A stretch of 64,000 bases of DNA, taken from NCBI RefSeq assembly GCF_004011505.1, contig NZ_SAUN01000001.1, positions 9,203,501 through 9,267,500 on the forward strand, read 5' to 3'. The notes under the pieces are model-generated. The model worked only from the letters and a program-made list of their open reading frames with translations, ran no database searches and was not told where the DNA came from. This DNA comes from Nonomuraea polychroma (GTDB taxonomy: Bacteria > Actinomycetota > Actinomycetes > Streptosporangiales > Streptosporangiaceae). Position 1 is the stretch's first letter. Each line of letters opens with the position of its first letter. The translations under genes and the position numbers were made by a program. Below, in pieces: positions 25,112 through 33,680 of the stretch.

Positions 25112-26029
25112 TCACCTCAGCGCGAAACCGCGGACCCGGTGGCGGTAGCGCAGCGGTGACTCGCCCACCTCGCGTTTGAATGCGGTGCTGAACGCGCTTT
25201 CGGAGGAGTATCCCAGGTCAGAGGCCAGCGATCCAATGCGGACATCGCCGTCGCGCAGCGCGCGTTGCGCCAGCAGCATCCGCCAGCGGTTGAGATAGGT
25301 CAGCGGGGGCATGCCCGCCACCGTCCGGAAATGTTCGGCGAACGAGGTCCGCGACATCGCCGCGGCACGCGCCAGCTCCTCCAACCGCCAGGGCCTTCCC
25401 GGCTCGGTGTGCATCAAGGTCAGCGCCGGACGCAGCCGCTCGTCGGTCAGCGCCCGCAGCCATCCCGCCGGTAGCTGGGCCTGCTCGACGAAGGCCCGCA
25501 GCACCTCCAGCAGCAGAAGCTGGCCGTACTGCCGGATCGCGAACGCCGAGCCGATCCGGTTACCGACCACCTCATCGAACAGCCGGTCGAGACTGCCGCG
25601 CAGGTTGGTCGCCGTGGCAGCAGACGCCCGGACGTGTCCCACCGGCGGAAGCGCCTGCAGCAGCAGCGCCCGGCCTGCCGGATTGAGGTCGACACGGCAG
25701 CCGATGACGACGTCATCGGCACCGATGAGGCGAGTGGAGGGATCGCCCTCCTCAGGAATGATCTCGCGGGGCGGCCCGTCTCCGGTGCCGCCCTGTACTT
25801 CCAGCCACGACCGGCCGTTCAGGATCGCGACGTCGCCCGGCTCGAGCTCGATCGAATCGTCGATGCCGTCGGTGGACAGCCGGGCCCGGCCGCACACCAT
25901 CGCGATGAGCTTCAACGGGTCCTGAACGACGGCCCGCGACACCCATGGTCCCCGCACCGCGAACCAGCCGGTCAGCAGTCCGCGGATCTCGACGAGGTCG
26001 AAGACCTCAGAGAGCTGATCACCAGCCAT
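25112..26029 (-). CDS. AraC-family transcription regulator with cupin N-terminus
   Basis: About 305 residues from the ATG at 26027-26029; a TTG 11 codons upstream is less likely. The N-terminal half is a cupin-like ligand domain (LELEPGDVAILNG type), and the C-terminal 100 residues hold the double helix-turn-helix of AraC/XylS regulators (LARAAAMSRTSFAEHFRTVA, then ASDLGYSSESAFSTAFKREV). It is transcribed divergently from the SDR gene with about 73 bp between the starts, so it probably controls that gene. It belongs to the cupin_6 group common beside SDR genes. Confidence 0.9.
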   Translation of the reverse strand: MAGDQLSEVFDLVEIRGLLTGWFAVRGPWVSRAVVQDPLKLIAMVCGRARLSTDGIDDSIELEPGDVAILNGRSWLEVQGGTGDGPPREIIPEEGDPSTRLIGADDVVIGCRVDLNPAGRALLLQALPPVGHVRASAATATNLRGSLDRLFDEVVGNRIGSAFAIRQYGQLLLLEVLRAFVEQAQLPAGWLRALTDERLRPALTLMHTEPGRPWRLEELARAAAMSRTSFAEHFRTVAGMPPLTYLNRWRMLLAQRALRDGDVRIGSLASDLGYSSESAFSTAFKREVGESPLRYRHRVRGFALR

Positions 26030-26102
26030 GTTCGTACTTTCGCGCAAGAAATGCGGACTCACAACTATTCAGCGTACGGACGAATGGGCGCAGGCTGGTG
26101 GC

Positions 26103-27122
26103 ATGACGCACAAGCAACGCCCCATCGGATCCGGATTCACCGCGGCATCGACGGCCGACGAGGTGCTCAAGGGCATCGACCTGTCGGGCAAGAACGTCGT
26201 CGTCACCGGCGGCCACCGCGGGATCGGCCTGGAGACCACCCGTGCGCTCAGCAAGGCCGGCGCGTCGGTCACCGTGGCCGCACGCAACCCGGACCGCGCC
26301 GCCTCCGCGCTGACCGGGATCGAGCGCGTCGAGGCCAGTGAGCTGGACCTCCTCGACCCGGCATCGATCGACGCCTTCGTCACCCGGTACCTCGACTCGG
26401 GCCGCCCGCTCCACATCCTCATCAACAACGCCGGCATCATGGCCGGCCCGCTGGTGCGAGATGCCCGCGGCTACGAATCGCAGTTCGCGACCAACCATCT
26501 CGGCCACTTCCAGCTGACTCTGGGCTTGCTGCCCGCACTGCGCGCCGCTCACGGCGCCCGAGTGGTCAACGTGACCTCCGGCGGCCACCGCCTGTCCGAC
26601 ATCCGCTGGGACGACCCGCACTTCACCACCGGCTACGACGACATGGGCATGCTCGCCTACGGCCAGTCCAAGACCGCCAACGTCCTGTTCGCCGTCGAGC
26701 TGGATCATCGATGGGCCGGAGACGGGATCCGCGGCTACGCCGTGCACCCAGGCATCGTCATCGGCACGAACCTCGGCCCCCACCTGGCCGAGGGCGAAGA
26801 GCGGACACCCTGGCTGAGCGACGACGCACTGCGGGCCATGGGCCTGATCGACGATTCCGGACAGCCGATCAACGACCCCGACCGTGAGATGAAGACGCCG
26901 CAACAGGGCGCCGGCACCACCGTGTTCGCCGCGACCAGCCCCCTGCTCGACGACATCGGCGGTGTCTACCTGAAGGACAACGACATCTCACCGCTGGACA
27001 CCCCGAGGCCCATCAACTTCGGTACTGAGGAGGACATCCCGTCCGACGTCGTGCCGCACGCCGTCGACCCGGACTCGGCACGGCGGCTGTGGGAGCTGAG
27101 CGAGCGGCTGCTCAAGGGGTAG
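26103..27122 (+). CDS. Short-chain dehydrogenase/reductase
   Basis: About 339 residues from the ATG at 26103. Classical SDR features: NAD(P)-binding TGGHRGIG (about 36-43), NNAG (about 109-112), catalytic Ser in VNVTSGG, and Tyr/Lys in YGQSKTAN. It is longer than average, with an insertion before the C-terminus, and resembles retinol dehydrogenase/oxidoreductase-type SDRs. It is divergent from the AraC regulator and convergent with the following TetR gene. The substrate is unknown. Confidence 0.9.
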   Translation: MTHKQRPIGSGFTAASTADEVLKGIDLSGKNVVVTGGHRGIGLETTRALSKAGASVTVAARNPDRAASALTGIERVEASELDLLDPASIDAFVTRYLDSGRPLHILINNAGIMAGPLVRDARGYESQFATNHLGHFQLTLGLLPALRAAHGARVVNVTSGGHRLSDIRWDDPHFTTGYDDMGMLAYGQSKTANVLFAVELDHRWAGDGIRGYAVHPGIVIGTNLGPHLAEGEERTPWLSDDALRAMGLIDDSGQPINDPDREMKTPQQGAGTTVFAATSPLLDDIGGVYLKDNDISPLDTPRPINFGTEEDIPSDVVPHAVDPDSARRLWELSERLLKG

Positions 27123-27183
27123 GGCGCCAACCGCAGTCAAGCCCCAGAACCCACGTCCGGCGGCCGCTCACGTCACCGCCGGC

Positions 27184-27762
27184 TCACACGGTCTCGGCAC
27201 GTGTCAGGTCGCTGATCGCGGCGAGGCCTTCGCGTTGCAGGTCGACCAGATCGCGGGTCTCATCGGGAGCGATCCACCGGTCGAAGGCCGTTTTGAACAC
27301 CAGAACGACCAGTTCACCGGCCAGGCAAGCGGTCACATCGGCGACGCCACGGGCGACGAGCGCGGCGGCCACGGCGTGGGAGAGCTTCGCCAGCTTGAGC
27401 AGCTCGCGCTCCCGCAACTGCTCGTTCGCCGTGATGATCTCGTTCCGCAGGCGGGCGAAATCGCGTCCCCGTACGTCCTGGAGGGCCCGGCCGCCGGCAT
27501 CAAGCGCCGCGACCAGCAGGCCGGCCAGGGACGCGTCCGCCGGCGCGTCGGCGATCGCGTCCACGAAGACCGCCTCGAGCTGCTCCTCGCCGGCGAACAG
27601 CACCTCGCGCTTGTCCGCGAAATGCCGGAAGAACGTCCGCTCCGTCACCCCGGCCCGCCCGGCGATCCCGGCCACGGTCGTCGCCTCGAAACCGTCCTCG
27701 GCGAACAGCTCCATCGCCGCCCGCTGCAGACGATCTGACGCCCCAGGTGCCCAACGTGCCAT
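27184..27762 (-). CDS. TetR-family repressor
   Basis: About 192 residues from the ATG at 27760-27762; a longer frame exists upstream but crosses the operator. The helix-turn-helix is standard (ASDRLQRAAMELFAEDGFEA, then AGVTERTFFRHFADKREVL). It diverges from the epimerase gene at 27863. The 100-bp gap holds three TGACATCA half-sites, two of which form a perfect palindrome, so it very likely represses the epimerase gene and itself. Confidence 0.92.
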   Translation of the reverse strand: MARWAPGASDRLQRAAMELFAEDGFEATTVAGIAGRAGVTERTFFRHFADKREVLFAGEEQLEAVFVDAIADAPADASLAGLLVAALDAGGRALQDVRGRDFARLRNEIITANEQLRERELLKLAKLSHAVAAALVARGVADVTACLAGELVVLVFKTAFDRWIAPDETRDLVDLQREGLAAISDLTRAETV

Positions 27763-27800
27763 GTCCGGATCGTAACCGGAATCAAGGTGATGACAGAGCC

Positions 27801-27842
27801 TGACATCATCGCTATGCTGATTGATGTCAGTCGATGACATCA
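27801..27842. promoter_or_regulatory. TetR operator region with three TGACATCA half-sites
   Basis: Half-sites are TGACATCA (27801-27808), TGATGTCA (27822-27829) and TGACATCA (27835-27842). The last two form a perfect inverted repeat of 8-bp arms around GTCGA. The first and second form another with a 13-bp spacer. The cluster ends 20 bp before the epimerase ATG. Confidence 0.7.
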
Positions 27843-27862
27843 GTAGTGGAAGCGAGCACACC

Positions 27863-28759
27863 ATGCATGTCTTCGTCACCGGAGCGTCCGGATTCATCGG
27901 CCGCGCCGTCGTCGCCGAGCTCATCGCCGCCGGTCACGAGGTGACCGGCCTGGCCCGCTCCGAGGCATCGGCAACCGTCATCAAGGAGCTCGGGGCTGAG
28001 GTCAACCGCGGCGACCTCGACGACCTCGACCAGATCCGCCAGGGCGCGGACGCAGCCGACGGAGTGATCCACCTCGCGAACAAGCACGACTGGGCCCACC
28101 CCGAGATCTCCAACCGCGCCGAACGGGCCGCGGTCCAGACCATCAGCGACACGCTGGCGGGGTCCCGTCGGCCGTTCGTGTTCGCGGCCGGCCTCGCTCT
28201 CCCCGGCCTCGGACGCCCGTCGACAGAGCGGGATCCCAATCCCGCCGCCGGCCCGGACTCACCGCGCGGCGGCGCCGAGAACCTCGCCCTGACCTACGCC
28301 GGCCGTGGCGTACGCGTCATCCCCGTCCGCTTTGCCCCGACCGTCCATGGCGAAGGCGACCACGGCTTCGTCTCCATCGTCGCCCAGGCCGCCCGACGCC
28401 GCGGAGCCTCCCTCTACCCCGGCGAGGGACGCAATCGCTGGCCCGCCGTCCACCGGTCCGACGCCGCACGCCTGGTCCGGCTCGGGCTCGAGAACGCCCC
28501 CGCCGGCACGATCCTGCACGCCGCCGCCGAAGAGGGCGTGCCCGTCCGGCGGATCGCCGAAGCACTCGCCGGCCGCCTCGGGGTGCCGGCGAAGTCCGCC
28601 CCGGCAGAGCAGGTCGCCGATGAGATCCCGTTCATCGGCCGGTTCCTGGCCGTCGACATCCCCGCCACGAGCAAGATCACGCGCGACCTGCTCGGCTGGC
28701 GACCAACCGGCCCCACCCTCCTGGAGGACATCGCCGCGGGCCACTACGACCGACCCTGA
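27863..28759 (+). CDS. NAD-dependent epimerase/dehydratase-family (extended SDR) protein
   Basis: About 298 residues from the ATG at 27863. The N-terminal Rossmann motif is VFVTGASGFIGRAVVAELIA. The C-terminal part carries VRFAPTVHGEGDHGFV and a substrate domain ending LLGWRPTGPTLLEDI. The usual YxxxK pair is not evident at the expected place (ENLALTYAGRG), as in several atypical SDRs that act as reductases or NAD(P)-sensing proteins. It is divergent from its probable TetR repressor. Confidence 0.85.
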   Translation: MHVFVTGASGFIGRAVVAELIAAGHEVTGLARSEASATVIKELGAEVNRGDLDDLDQIRQGADAADGVIHLANKHDWAHPEISNRAERAAVQTISDTLAGSRRPFVFAAGLALPGLGRPSTERDPNPAAGPDSPRGGAENLALTYAGRGVRVIPVRFAPTVHGEGDHGFVSIVAQAARRRGASLYPGEGRNRWPAVHRSDAARLVRLGLENAPAGTILHAAAEEGVPVRRIAEALAGRLGVPAKSAPAEQVADEIPFIGRFLAVDIPATSKITRDLLGWRPTGPTLLEDIAAGHYDRP

Positions 28760-28812
28760 ACCATGCGCCCTTCGGCACACCCGACCTCGTTCCGCCTACG
28801 CGCTCCAAGCAG

Positions 28813-29193
28813 TCAGGCGTCGAAGCGGCGGCGGGCGGTCTCGATGTGACCGAAGTACTGGTAGGTCCAGCCGCAGATCAGATCGACCGTTGCTCGCAGG
28901 GCTCGGCCCGGCTCGGTGAGGGTGTACTCCACCCGCGGCGGCACGGTGGGGTGCACCTTTCGCTCGGCCAGGCCGTTGCGCTCCAGCATGCGCAGGTTCT
29001 GGGTGAGCATCTTGTGGCTGATGCCTTCGACCTCGTTCCGCAGCTCGCTGAAGCGCAGGGTGCGCTCACCGAGAGCCTCGATGATCAGCAACGCCCACTT
29101 GTTGGCGACATCCGAGAAGATCTCCCGCGCCAGGGAGTCCGCGCGCCTCAGGTCCGCTTCGTCGGACGAGCCTCTGAACTGCTTGGTCACCAT
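28813..29193 (-). CDS. HxlR-family winged-helix regulator
   Basis: A 126-residue protein with the HxlR/DUF24 winged helix: DVANKWALLIIEALGERTLR, FSELRNEVEGISHKMLTQNL and the wing VPPRVEYTLTEPG. It has no cysteine at the N-terminal redox position, so formaldehyde- or diamide-type sensing by that residue is not supported. It diverges from the first RidA gene (141 bp gap) and is convergent with the epimerase. It probably controls the two RidA genes. Confidence 0.9.
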   Translation of the reverse strand: MVTKQFRGSSDEADLRRADSLAREIFSDVANKWALLIIEALGERTLRFSELRNEVEGISHKMLTQNLRMLERNGLAERKVHPTVPPRVEYTLTEPGRALRATVDLICGWTYQYFGHIETARRRFDA

Positions 29194-29334
29194 CAGGTTC
29201 CCCAGTCACTGAAAAGTGCGTTCTTCCACGTCAGCGAACACTCTCCTATGGTTTCTGAGTAACTGCAAGAGAGCACGGTGTCTTGGGTTCGGCGGACGCG
29301 TGCCCACGGGCTCTCCGACAAGGAGGCATGCGAC

Positions 29335-29742
29335 ATGGCCATCACCCTGGTGAACCCCAAAGGATTGCCCGAAATCGATGTCTACCGGCAGGTGTCGATC
29401 GCGTCGGGGTCGAGGCTGGTCTTCATCGCCGGGCAGGTCGCCTGGGACGCCGAGGGGATCACGGTCGGCGAAGGCGATCTCGCCGCGCAGGTCGAGCAGT
29501 GCTACCTCAACATCGCCACCGCCCTGGCCGAGGTCGGCGGCTCCTTCGACGACGTGGCGAAACTGACCGTCCACGTCGTCGACTGGACCCCCGACAAGAT
29601 GCCCTCGCTCCTGGAGGGAATCTCGCGGGCGGCCGCGAAGCTGGAGGTCACTCCGGTCCCACCGGCCACGCTGCTGGGCGTTGCAGCACTGGACGTTCCC
29701 GACCATCTTGTCGAGATCGAAGCCATCGCGATCCTCGACTGA
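29335..29742 (+). CDS. RidA-family protein (first of tandem pair)
   Basis: About 135 residues from the ATG at 29335, which follows AAGGAGG. It shows the YjgF/YER057c/UK114 fold: VSIASGSRLVFIAGQVAWDA, a middle DVAKLTVHVVDWTPDKM, and the end PATLLGVAALDVPDHLVEIEAI. The arginine that binds the carboxylate of enamine/imine substrates in archetypal RidA (in the R-x-C region) is not obvious, so it may belong to an Rid subfamily without imine deaminase activity. A paralogue follows 93 bp downstream. Confidence 0.88.
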   Translation: MAITLVNPKGLPEIDVYRQVSIASGSRLVFIAGQVAWDAEGITVGEGDLAAQVEQCYLNIATALAEVGGSFDDVAKLTVHVVDWTPDKMPSLLEGISRAAAKLEVTPVPPATLLGVAALDVPDHLVEIEAIAILD

Positions 29743-29835
29743 ATCAATGCTCAGTGGCCGACCGGCGGCGAGAGGACAGCTCGTCCGTTGCCGTTGCGCT
29801 CGCCCACCCAGATGAAAGGCGGCTGAGGAGACCTC

Positions 29836-30279
29836 ATGGCTGTTGCGCTCATCAACCCTGACAGGCATGTCCGAGTCCCGATCTACCACCACGTCGCGGT
29901 GGCGACGGGTAGCAGGCAGGTCCACATCGCGGGACAGGTCGCCTGGGACGAGAACGGCGAGCTCGTGGCACCGGGCGACCTCGCCGGACAGGTTGCCCAG
30001 GTCTACCGCAACGTCGCCAAGGCGCTCGACGCGGCAGGGGCGACGTTCCACGACGTCGTCCGCTTTACGTGGTACGCCGCAGGCTGGAAGAGAGACATGT
30101 ACGACGCCTTCAACGCGGGTATTGAACAGGCGGCCCGCGAATTCGACATCACTACGCCGCCGCTCGCGCTGATCGGGGTCGACATCCTCTTTGAGCCCGG
30201 CATTCTCATTGAGGCCGAGGTCACCGCGATCATCGATCAGGGACGGTCGACGGGTGCGTCGGTCGCGGCTTTGGCGTAG
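29836..30279 (+). CDS. RidA-family protein (second of tandem pair)
   Basis: A 147-residue paralogue of the preceding protein with the same motifs: VAVATGSRQVHIAGQVAWDE, DVVRFTWYAAGW, and TPPLALIGVDILFEPGILIE. The ATG follows GAGGAGA. It shares a characteristic N-terminus (VALINPDRHVRVPIY against ITLVNPKGLPEIDVY), so the pair arose by duplication. Its last 43 bp overlap the 3' end of the convergent WYL regulator gene. Confidence 0.88.
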   Translation: MAVALINPDRHVRVPIYHHVAVATGSRQVHIAGQVAWDENGELVAPGDLAGQVAQVYRNVAKALDAAGATFHDVVRFTWYAAGWKRDMYDAFNAGIEQAAREFDITTPPLALIGVDILFEPGILIEAEVTAIIDQGRSTGASVAALA

Positions 30280-31244
30280 CGGCGGGCCAGGTGCGCGAAG
30301 GCGCGCTTGAGCTCGGACGGCCCGACCACCTCGATGTCGGTGTCGAACCTGCCGATGGCGGCGGCCAGGCCAGGCCATGACCAGGAGCCCAGGAGGAGTC
30401 GGCAGCGCTTCGGCCCGAGTTCCTCGACGACTCCGTCGCGGGTGTAGCGGGACACGGTGGCCGCGGGGAGGCCGAGGATCACCTCGCCGCGGCAGGGCCA
30501 GTCGCCAGAGCCGTTGGAGCCCCGGAACCTGCCGGCCAGGAAGGCGGCCACGTCGCCTCCGGGCAGCTCGCGCAGGGCGAAGCGGGGCCCGTTGGGGGTG
30601 CGCGGGATGATCCGGTCGGCGCGGAAGGTGCGCCAGTCCTCGCGGTCGAGGTCCCAGGCAATGAGGTACCAGCGCCCGCCCCAGGTAACGAGGTGGTGGG
30701 GCTGCGCCCGGCGAGGCGGGGTCTGCACGCCGGCGTCGTCCGCCTCTGGTGGGGAGGCGGGGGTGTAGTCGAAGCGCAGCACTTCGCGGGCGTGTACGGC
30801 GGCGCTGAGTGCCATCAGCACGCTGCTGTCGACCTGTGGGTTCGGTCGGGTCGCGGGCTGATCGACGGCGGTGACCTGGAGGGTGTCGATGCGGCGGCGC
30901 AGCCGTGCCGGCATGACCTGCCGGACGGTGGCCAGCGCACGCGCCGCGGCCTCCTCGATGCCGGCGCCGGTGGTGGTGGCGCTCTGGAGGGCGACGGCCA
31001 GCGCGACGGCCTGCTCATCGTCGAACAGCAACGGGGGCAGCTGCGTGCCGGCGTCCAGCCGGTACCCGCCGTCGGGCCCTTTGAATGCCACGATGGGGTA
31101 GCCGAGCTCGCGCAGGCGGTCGACATCGCGGCGCACGGTGCGCGGGCTGACCTCCAGCCGCTCGGCCAGTAGCGCCCCGGGCCAGTCCCGTCGCGCCTGG
31201 AGCAGCGAGAGCAGCGCCAGCAGTCGCGCTGATGTCTTCGGCAT
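30237..31244 (-). CDS. WYL-domain transcription regulator (YafY-like)
   Basis: About 335 residues from the ATG at 31242-31244. An N-terminal HTH_11 winged helix (SARLLALLSLLQARRDWPGA, SPRTVRRDVDRLRELGYPI) is followed by a WYL domain with RWYLIAWDLDREDWRTFRAD and a C-terminal WCX extension. WYL proteins are ligand- or nucleic-acid-responsive regulators. It diverges from the DinB-like gene with 95 bp between starts; an AGGAC-AC-GTCCT inverted repeat lies in that gap. Confidence 0.9.
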   Translation of the reverse strand: MPKTSARLLALLSLLQARRDWPGALLAERLEVSPRTVRRDVDRLRELGYPIVAFKGPDGGYRLDAGTQLPPLLFDDEQAVALAVALQSATTTGAGIEEAAARALATVRQVMPARLRRRIDTLQVTAVDQPATRPNPQVDSSVLMALSAAVHAREVLRFDYTPASPPEADDAGVQTPPRRAQPHHLVTWGGRWYLIAWDLDREDWRTFRADRIIPRTPNGPRFALRELPGGDVAAFLAGRFRGSNGSGDWPCRGEVILGLPAATVSRYTRDGVVEELGPKRCRLLLGSWSWPGLAAAIGRFDTDIEVVGPSELKRAFAHLARRYAKAATDAPVDRP

Positions 31245-31267
31245 GACTCCATAGTGCCGTTGAGAAG

Positions 31268-31279
31268 AGGACACGTCCT
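31268..31279. promoter_or_regulatory. Possible WYL regulator operator
   Basis: AGGACACGTCCT is an inverted repeat with 5-bp arms around two bases, located between the divergent WYL regulator and DinB-like genes. It is short, so chance occurrence is possible in GC-rich DNA. Confidence 0.35.
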
Positions 31280-31339
31280 GGCCGCTTCAGCTGCGATCGT
31301 CCTGCCGTACCCAAGAGCTACCGGAAGGACCTGAAGGCG

Positions 31340-31924
31340 ATGACCATCAGCACTGGCACCGCGGCATCCTCGACCCTCGACGCCGAGCGGGCCGACCTGC
31401 TCGACCAGCTCGCGGCCGCGCGGTCCGCCCTGCTCACCACCGTACGCGGGCTCAGCGACGAGCAGGCGGGCGAACGCCCGACGGTCAGCGCGCTGTGTCT
31501 GGGCGGTCTGGTCAAGCACGTCGCGTCGATGGAGGAGGCCTGGCTGAGGTTCGTGGTCGAGGGCCCGTCGGCCATGCGCTACGACCTGCCCGAGGGAGTG
31601 AGCTGGGCGGACATCGCGGCGGGCACCGCCCGTGAGTACCCCCAGTGGGCGATCGACCACCAGAACGGCTTCCAGGTGCTGCCCGGCGAGACGCTGACCG
31701 GCATCCTCGAGCACTACGAGCGGGTCGCCGCCCGGACCGCGGAGATCATCGCGGCCGTCCCCGACCTTTCAGCCACCCGCCCCCTGCCGGAGGCGCCGTG
31801 GCACGAGCCGGGAGCGGTGCGCAGCGTACGACGCGTGCTGACGCACCTCATCGCCGAGACCGCCCAGCACGCCGGGCACGCCGACATCCTGCGGGAGACG
31901 CTCGACGGGCAGAAGTCGAGCTGA
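31340..31924 (+). CDS. DinB/DUF664-family protein
   Basis: A 194-residue four-helix-bundle protein: ERADLLDQLAAARSALLTTV at the start, LVKHVASMEEAWLRFVVEG with the first metal histidine, and LTHLIAETAQHAGHADILRE with the second and third histidines. This His3 pattern is that of DinB-like, mycothiol-dependent transferases and related DUF664 proteins. In actinomycetes they often act in thiol-dependent detoxification; the substrate is unknown here. It is divergent from the WYL regulator that probably controls it. Confidence 0.85.
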   Translation: MTISTGTAASSTLDAERADLLDQLAAARSALLTTVRGLSDEQAGERPTVSALCLGGLVKHVASMEEAWLRFVVEGPSAMRYDLPEGVSWADIAAGTAREYPQWAIDHQNGFQVLPGETLTGILEHYERVAARTAEIIAAVPDLSATRPLPEAPWHEPGAVRSVRRVLTHLIAETAQHAGHADILRETLDGQKSS

Positions 31925-32210
31925 CCGGCGGATGACGCCGGATCGGATTCGCCCTGGCACCAGAGGCGACCGTGGGATCGGCCGGAGCCTGGTGGCCAAG
32001 CCGCAGCGCCGGGAGTGGCTGCCGGGTCAAGCCCAGGCGATCTCACCGGTCCGGTCGACGAAGCCTCCGGAGCCGGCGCCGGGCTTTTCGGTTGCGGGGG
32101 ACCGACACCCGCCGGTGCCTGAGGGTAGGAGTTTCTCGGCCACCCTAAGCGACCCTGCCCTCGGCTGACCTGCCCTAGCCTCGAAGACACGGACAGGGAG
32201 AACCCGCTCG
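31925..32210. other. Intergenic region, possible terminator
   Basis: No gene is recognised. AAGCC (32061-32065) and GGCTT (32082-32086) flank the palindromes CTCCGGAG and CCGGCGCCGG and are followed by TTTC, a plausible weak terminator for the DinB-like gene. Confidence 0.3.
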
Positions 32211-32505
32211 GCCCACCAGATCGTTCCGACGGGCGCGATCTACTGCGCCACGAAGTACGCCGCCTGGGAGATCATGGAGGCCTGCGCCTTGAGCTCGACC
32301 CGAGCATCCGGGTCACCATCATCTCGCCCGGCGTAGTGGAGTCCGAACTGGCCGACTCCCTCACCGACCCGGCCGCGAAGGCGGCCATGCGGACGAACCG
32401 GGCGGATTCGATCCCGCCGCAGAGCATCGCAGAGGCCGTCTCGTACGCGGGCCGTCCGGTGTGGACGTCAACGAGATCGTCATCCGTCCGGCCCGGCAGC
32501 GGTGA
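32211..32505 (+). pseudogene. Decayed short-chain dehydrogenase gene, C-terminal half
   Basis: One frame reads HQIVPTGAIYCATKYAAWEI (active-site YxxxK region of an SDR). A one-base loss then moves similarity to the next frame (LRLELDPSIRVTIISPGVVE, SELADSLTDPAAKAAM, SIPPQSIAEAVSYA). Near 32460 it shifts again to VDVNEIVIRPARQR and a stop at 32503-32505. The Rossmann half with the cofactor-binding glycines is missing. Two frameshifts and a 5' truncation make it a clear pseudogene. Confidence 0.75.
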
Positions 32506-32776
32506 CCGCGTTCTCGCGCCCTGGCCTGAAGTGAAGGCGCTCGCGGTGCCGGCCATCGAAACGAGCTCCTTCAAGGTCGCTGCCGGCACCCGGAAGGACT
32601 GGTCAGCGGGTCAGACCCCGTCCTCGTCCGCGGAGGTGGCGGGCCGGCCTTCGGGCGGCGGCAGCGGCCGAAGCGGGCGCAGGCCGCGCTCCGGCGCCGA
32701 CGAGGCGATGGGGTAACGGCTCCACCGCTGGACTGACATTGGCTGCTCACGCTCTCGAAAAAGCGGCATGCCGACG
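32506..32776. other. Intergenic region without recognisable features
   Basis: Nothing with protein similarity, repeats or strong hairpins is seen between the SDR relic and the 3' end of the GAF gene. Confidence 0.3.
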
Positions 32777-33331
32777 TTATCCCGGCCTCTTCAGCAGACG
32801 AGCCCGCTGATGGATCCTCTCCACAAGCTCTGCGGCCCGGGCCTTGATGAACGCGACCCCCTCGGTGCCCCATTCGTGGGGCTTGGTGTCCACGACGCAG
32901 ATGGTGCCCAGAGTCTCCGTCCCGTCGATCAACGGAGCGCCCAGGTAGGCGCGAATCCCGATCTCGTCCACCACCGGATTGTTGGCGAAGAGGTGATAGT
33001 CCATCACTTCGTCCAACGCCATCGCATGTTTCCTGGTCACCACGTACATGCAGTAGCCGTGGTCGCAGGCCATTGTCCGGAACGGATCCCGCTCGGCGTC
33101 GACGCCCCGGTCGCGCGAGGAAGGATACAAGCCGGCAAAATACTGCCGTTCCGGGCCGATGATGTTGACCATGGCGAACGGCGCCTCTAGCTCGTGGGCC
33201 AAGGAGCGGGCGAACTCGTCGAACTCCGGGTCAGGCTCCTCCCTGATGCCCAACTCCTGGAGCCGGGCAGCCCGGCGGGGCGCTTCCTCATCTATGGGAG
33301 TCACTAGGCGGAAGGCGGAGGGAAGGCTCAT
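32777..33331 (-). CDS. GAF-domain protein
   Basis: About 184 residues from the ATG at 33329-33331, which follows CAGGAGC; the longer open frame upstream has no similarity. Nearly the whole protein is a GAF domain (EFARSLAHELEAPFAMVNII, then DRDPFRTMACDHGYCMYVVT and LGAPLIDGTETLGTICVVD). It resembles stand-alone GAF proteins with the free-methionine-sulfoxide-reductase-like or phytochrome-like fold. It diverges from the conservon 350 bp away and may feed a signal to it, but nothing in the sequence proves this. Confidence 0.83.
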   Translation of the reverse strand: MSLPSAFRLVTPIDEEAPRRAARLQELGIREEPDPEFDEFARSLAHELEAPFAMVNIIGPERQYFAGLYPSSRDRGVDAERDPFRTMACDHGYCMYVVTRKHAMALDEVMDYHLFANNPVVDEIGIRAYLGAPLIDGTETLGTICVVDTKPHEWGTEGVAFIKARAAELVERIHQRARLLKRPG

Positions 33332-33680
33332 CACAAGCTCCTGTCTGCTTACCTGGCCGTTCCTGTCGGACTGCGGCCATCCGCTCGGAGGATAGCAAGG
33401 TGATCGCGGAACGGCGGCGGCGGCGAACGGACCAGTCCGGCCACTGCCGCCTGCCCAGAGGCCGAGCAATCTTCGAGTCACTAGCGGTGGCGACGCCCGT
33501 CCGTGCCTGGGGCTCGCCGTGGGCTGCGGTCCGGCCGCGGACTCCCGCGTCAATCGCAAGAGCCGTCCCCCGGCTGACCGAGCGCCGCATCACCTCAAAT
33601 CCCGTATAGATCGATATTGTGCTGATTGACTCAGTATGGTGACCCCTGTTGACCGATCACCTTTGTACCAAGGACGCCCG
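33332..33680. promoter_or_regulatory. Divergent intergenic region before the conservon
   Basis: A 349-bp gap between GAF and conservon genes. The AT-rich stretch around 33600-33650 (GTATAGATCGATATTG, then TTGACT and TATGGT) probably contains the conservon promoter. I could not pair -35 and -10 elements at good spacing. Confidence 0.3.
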
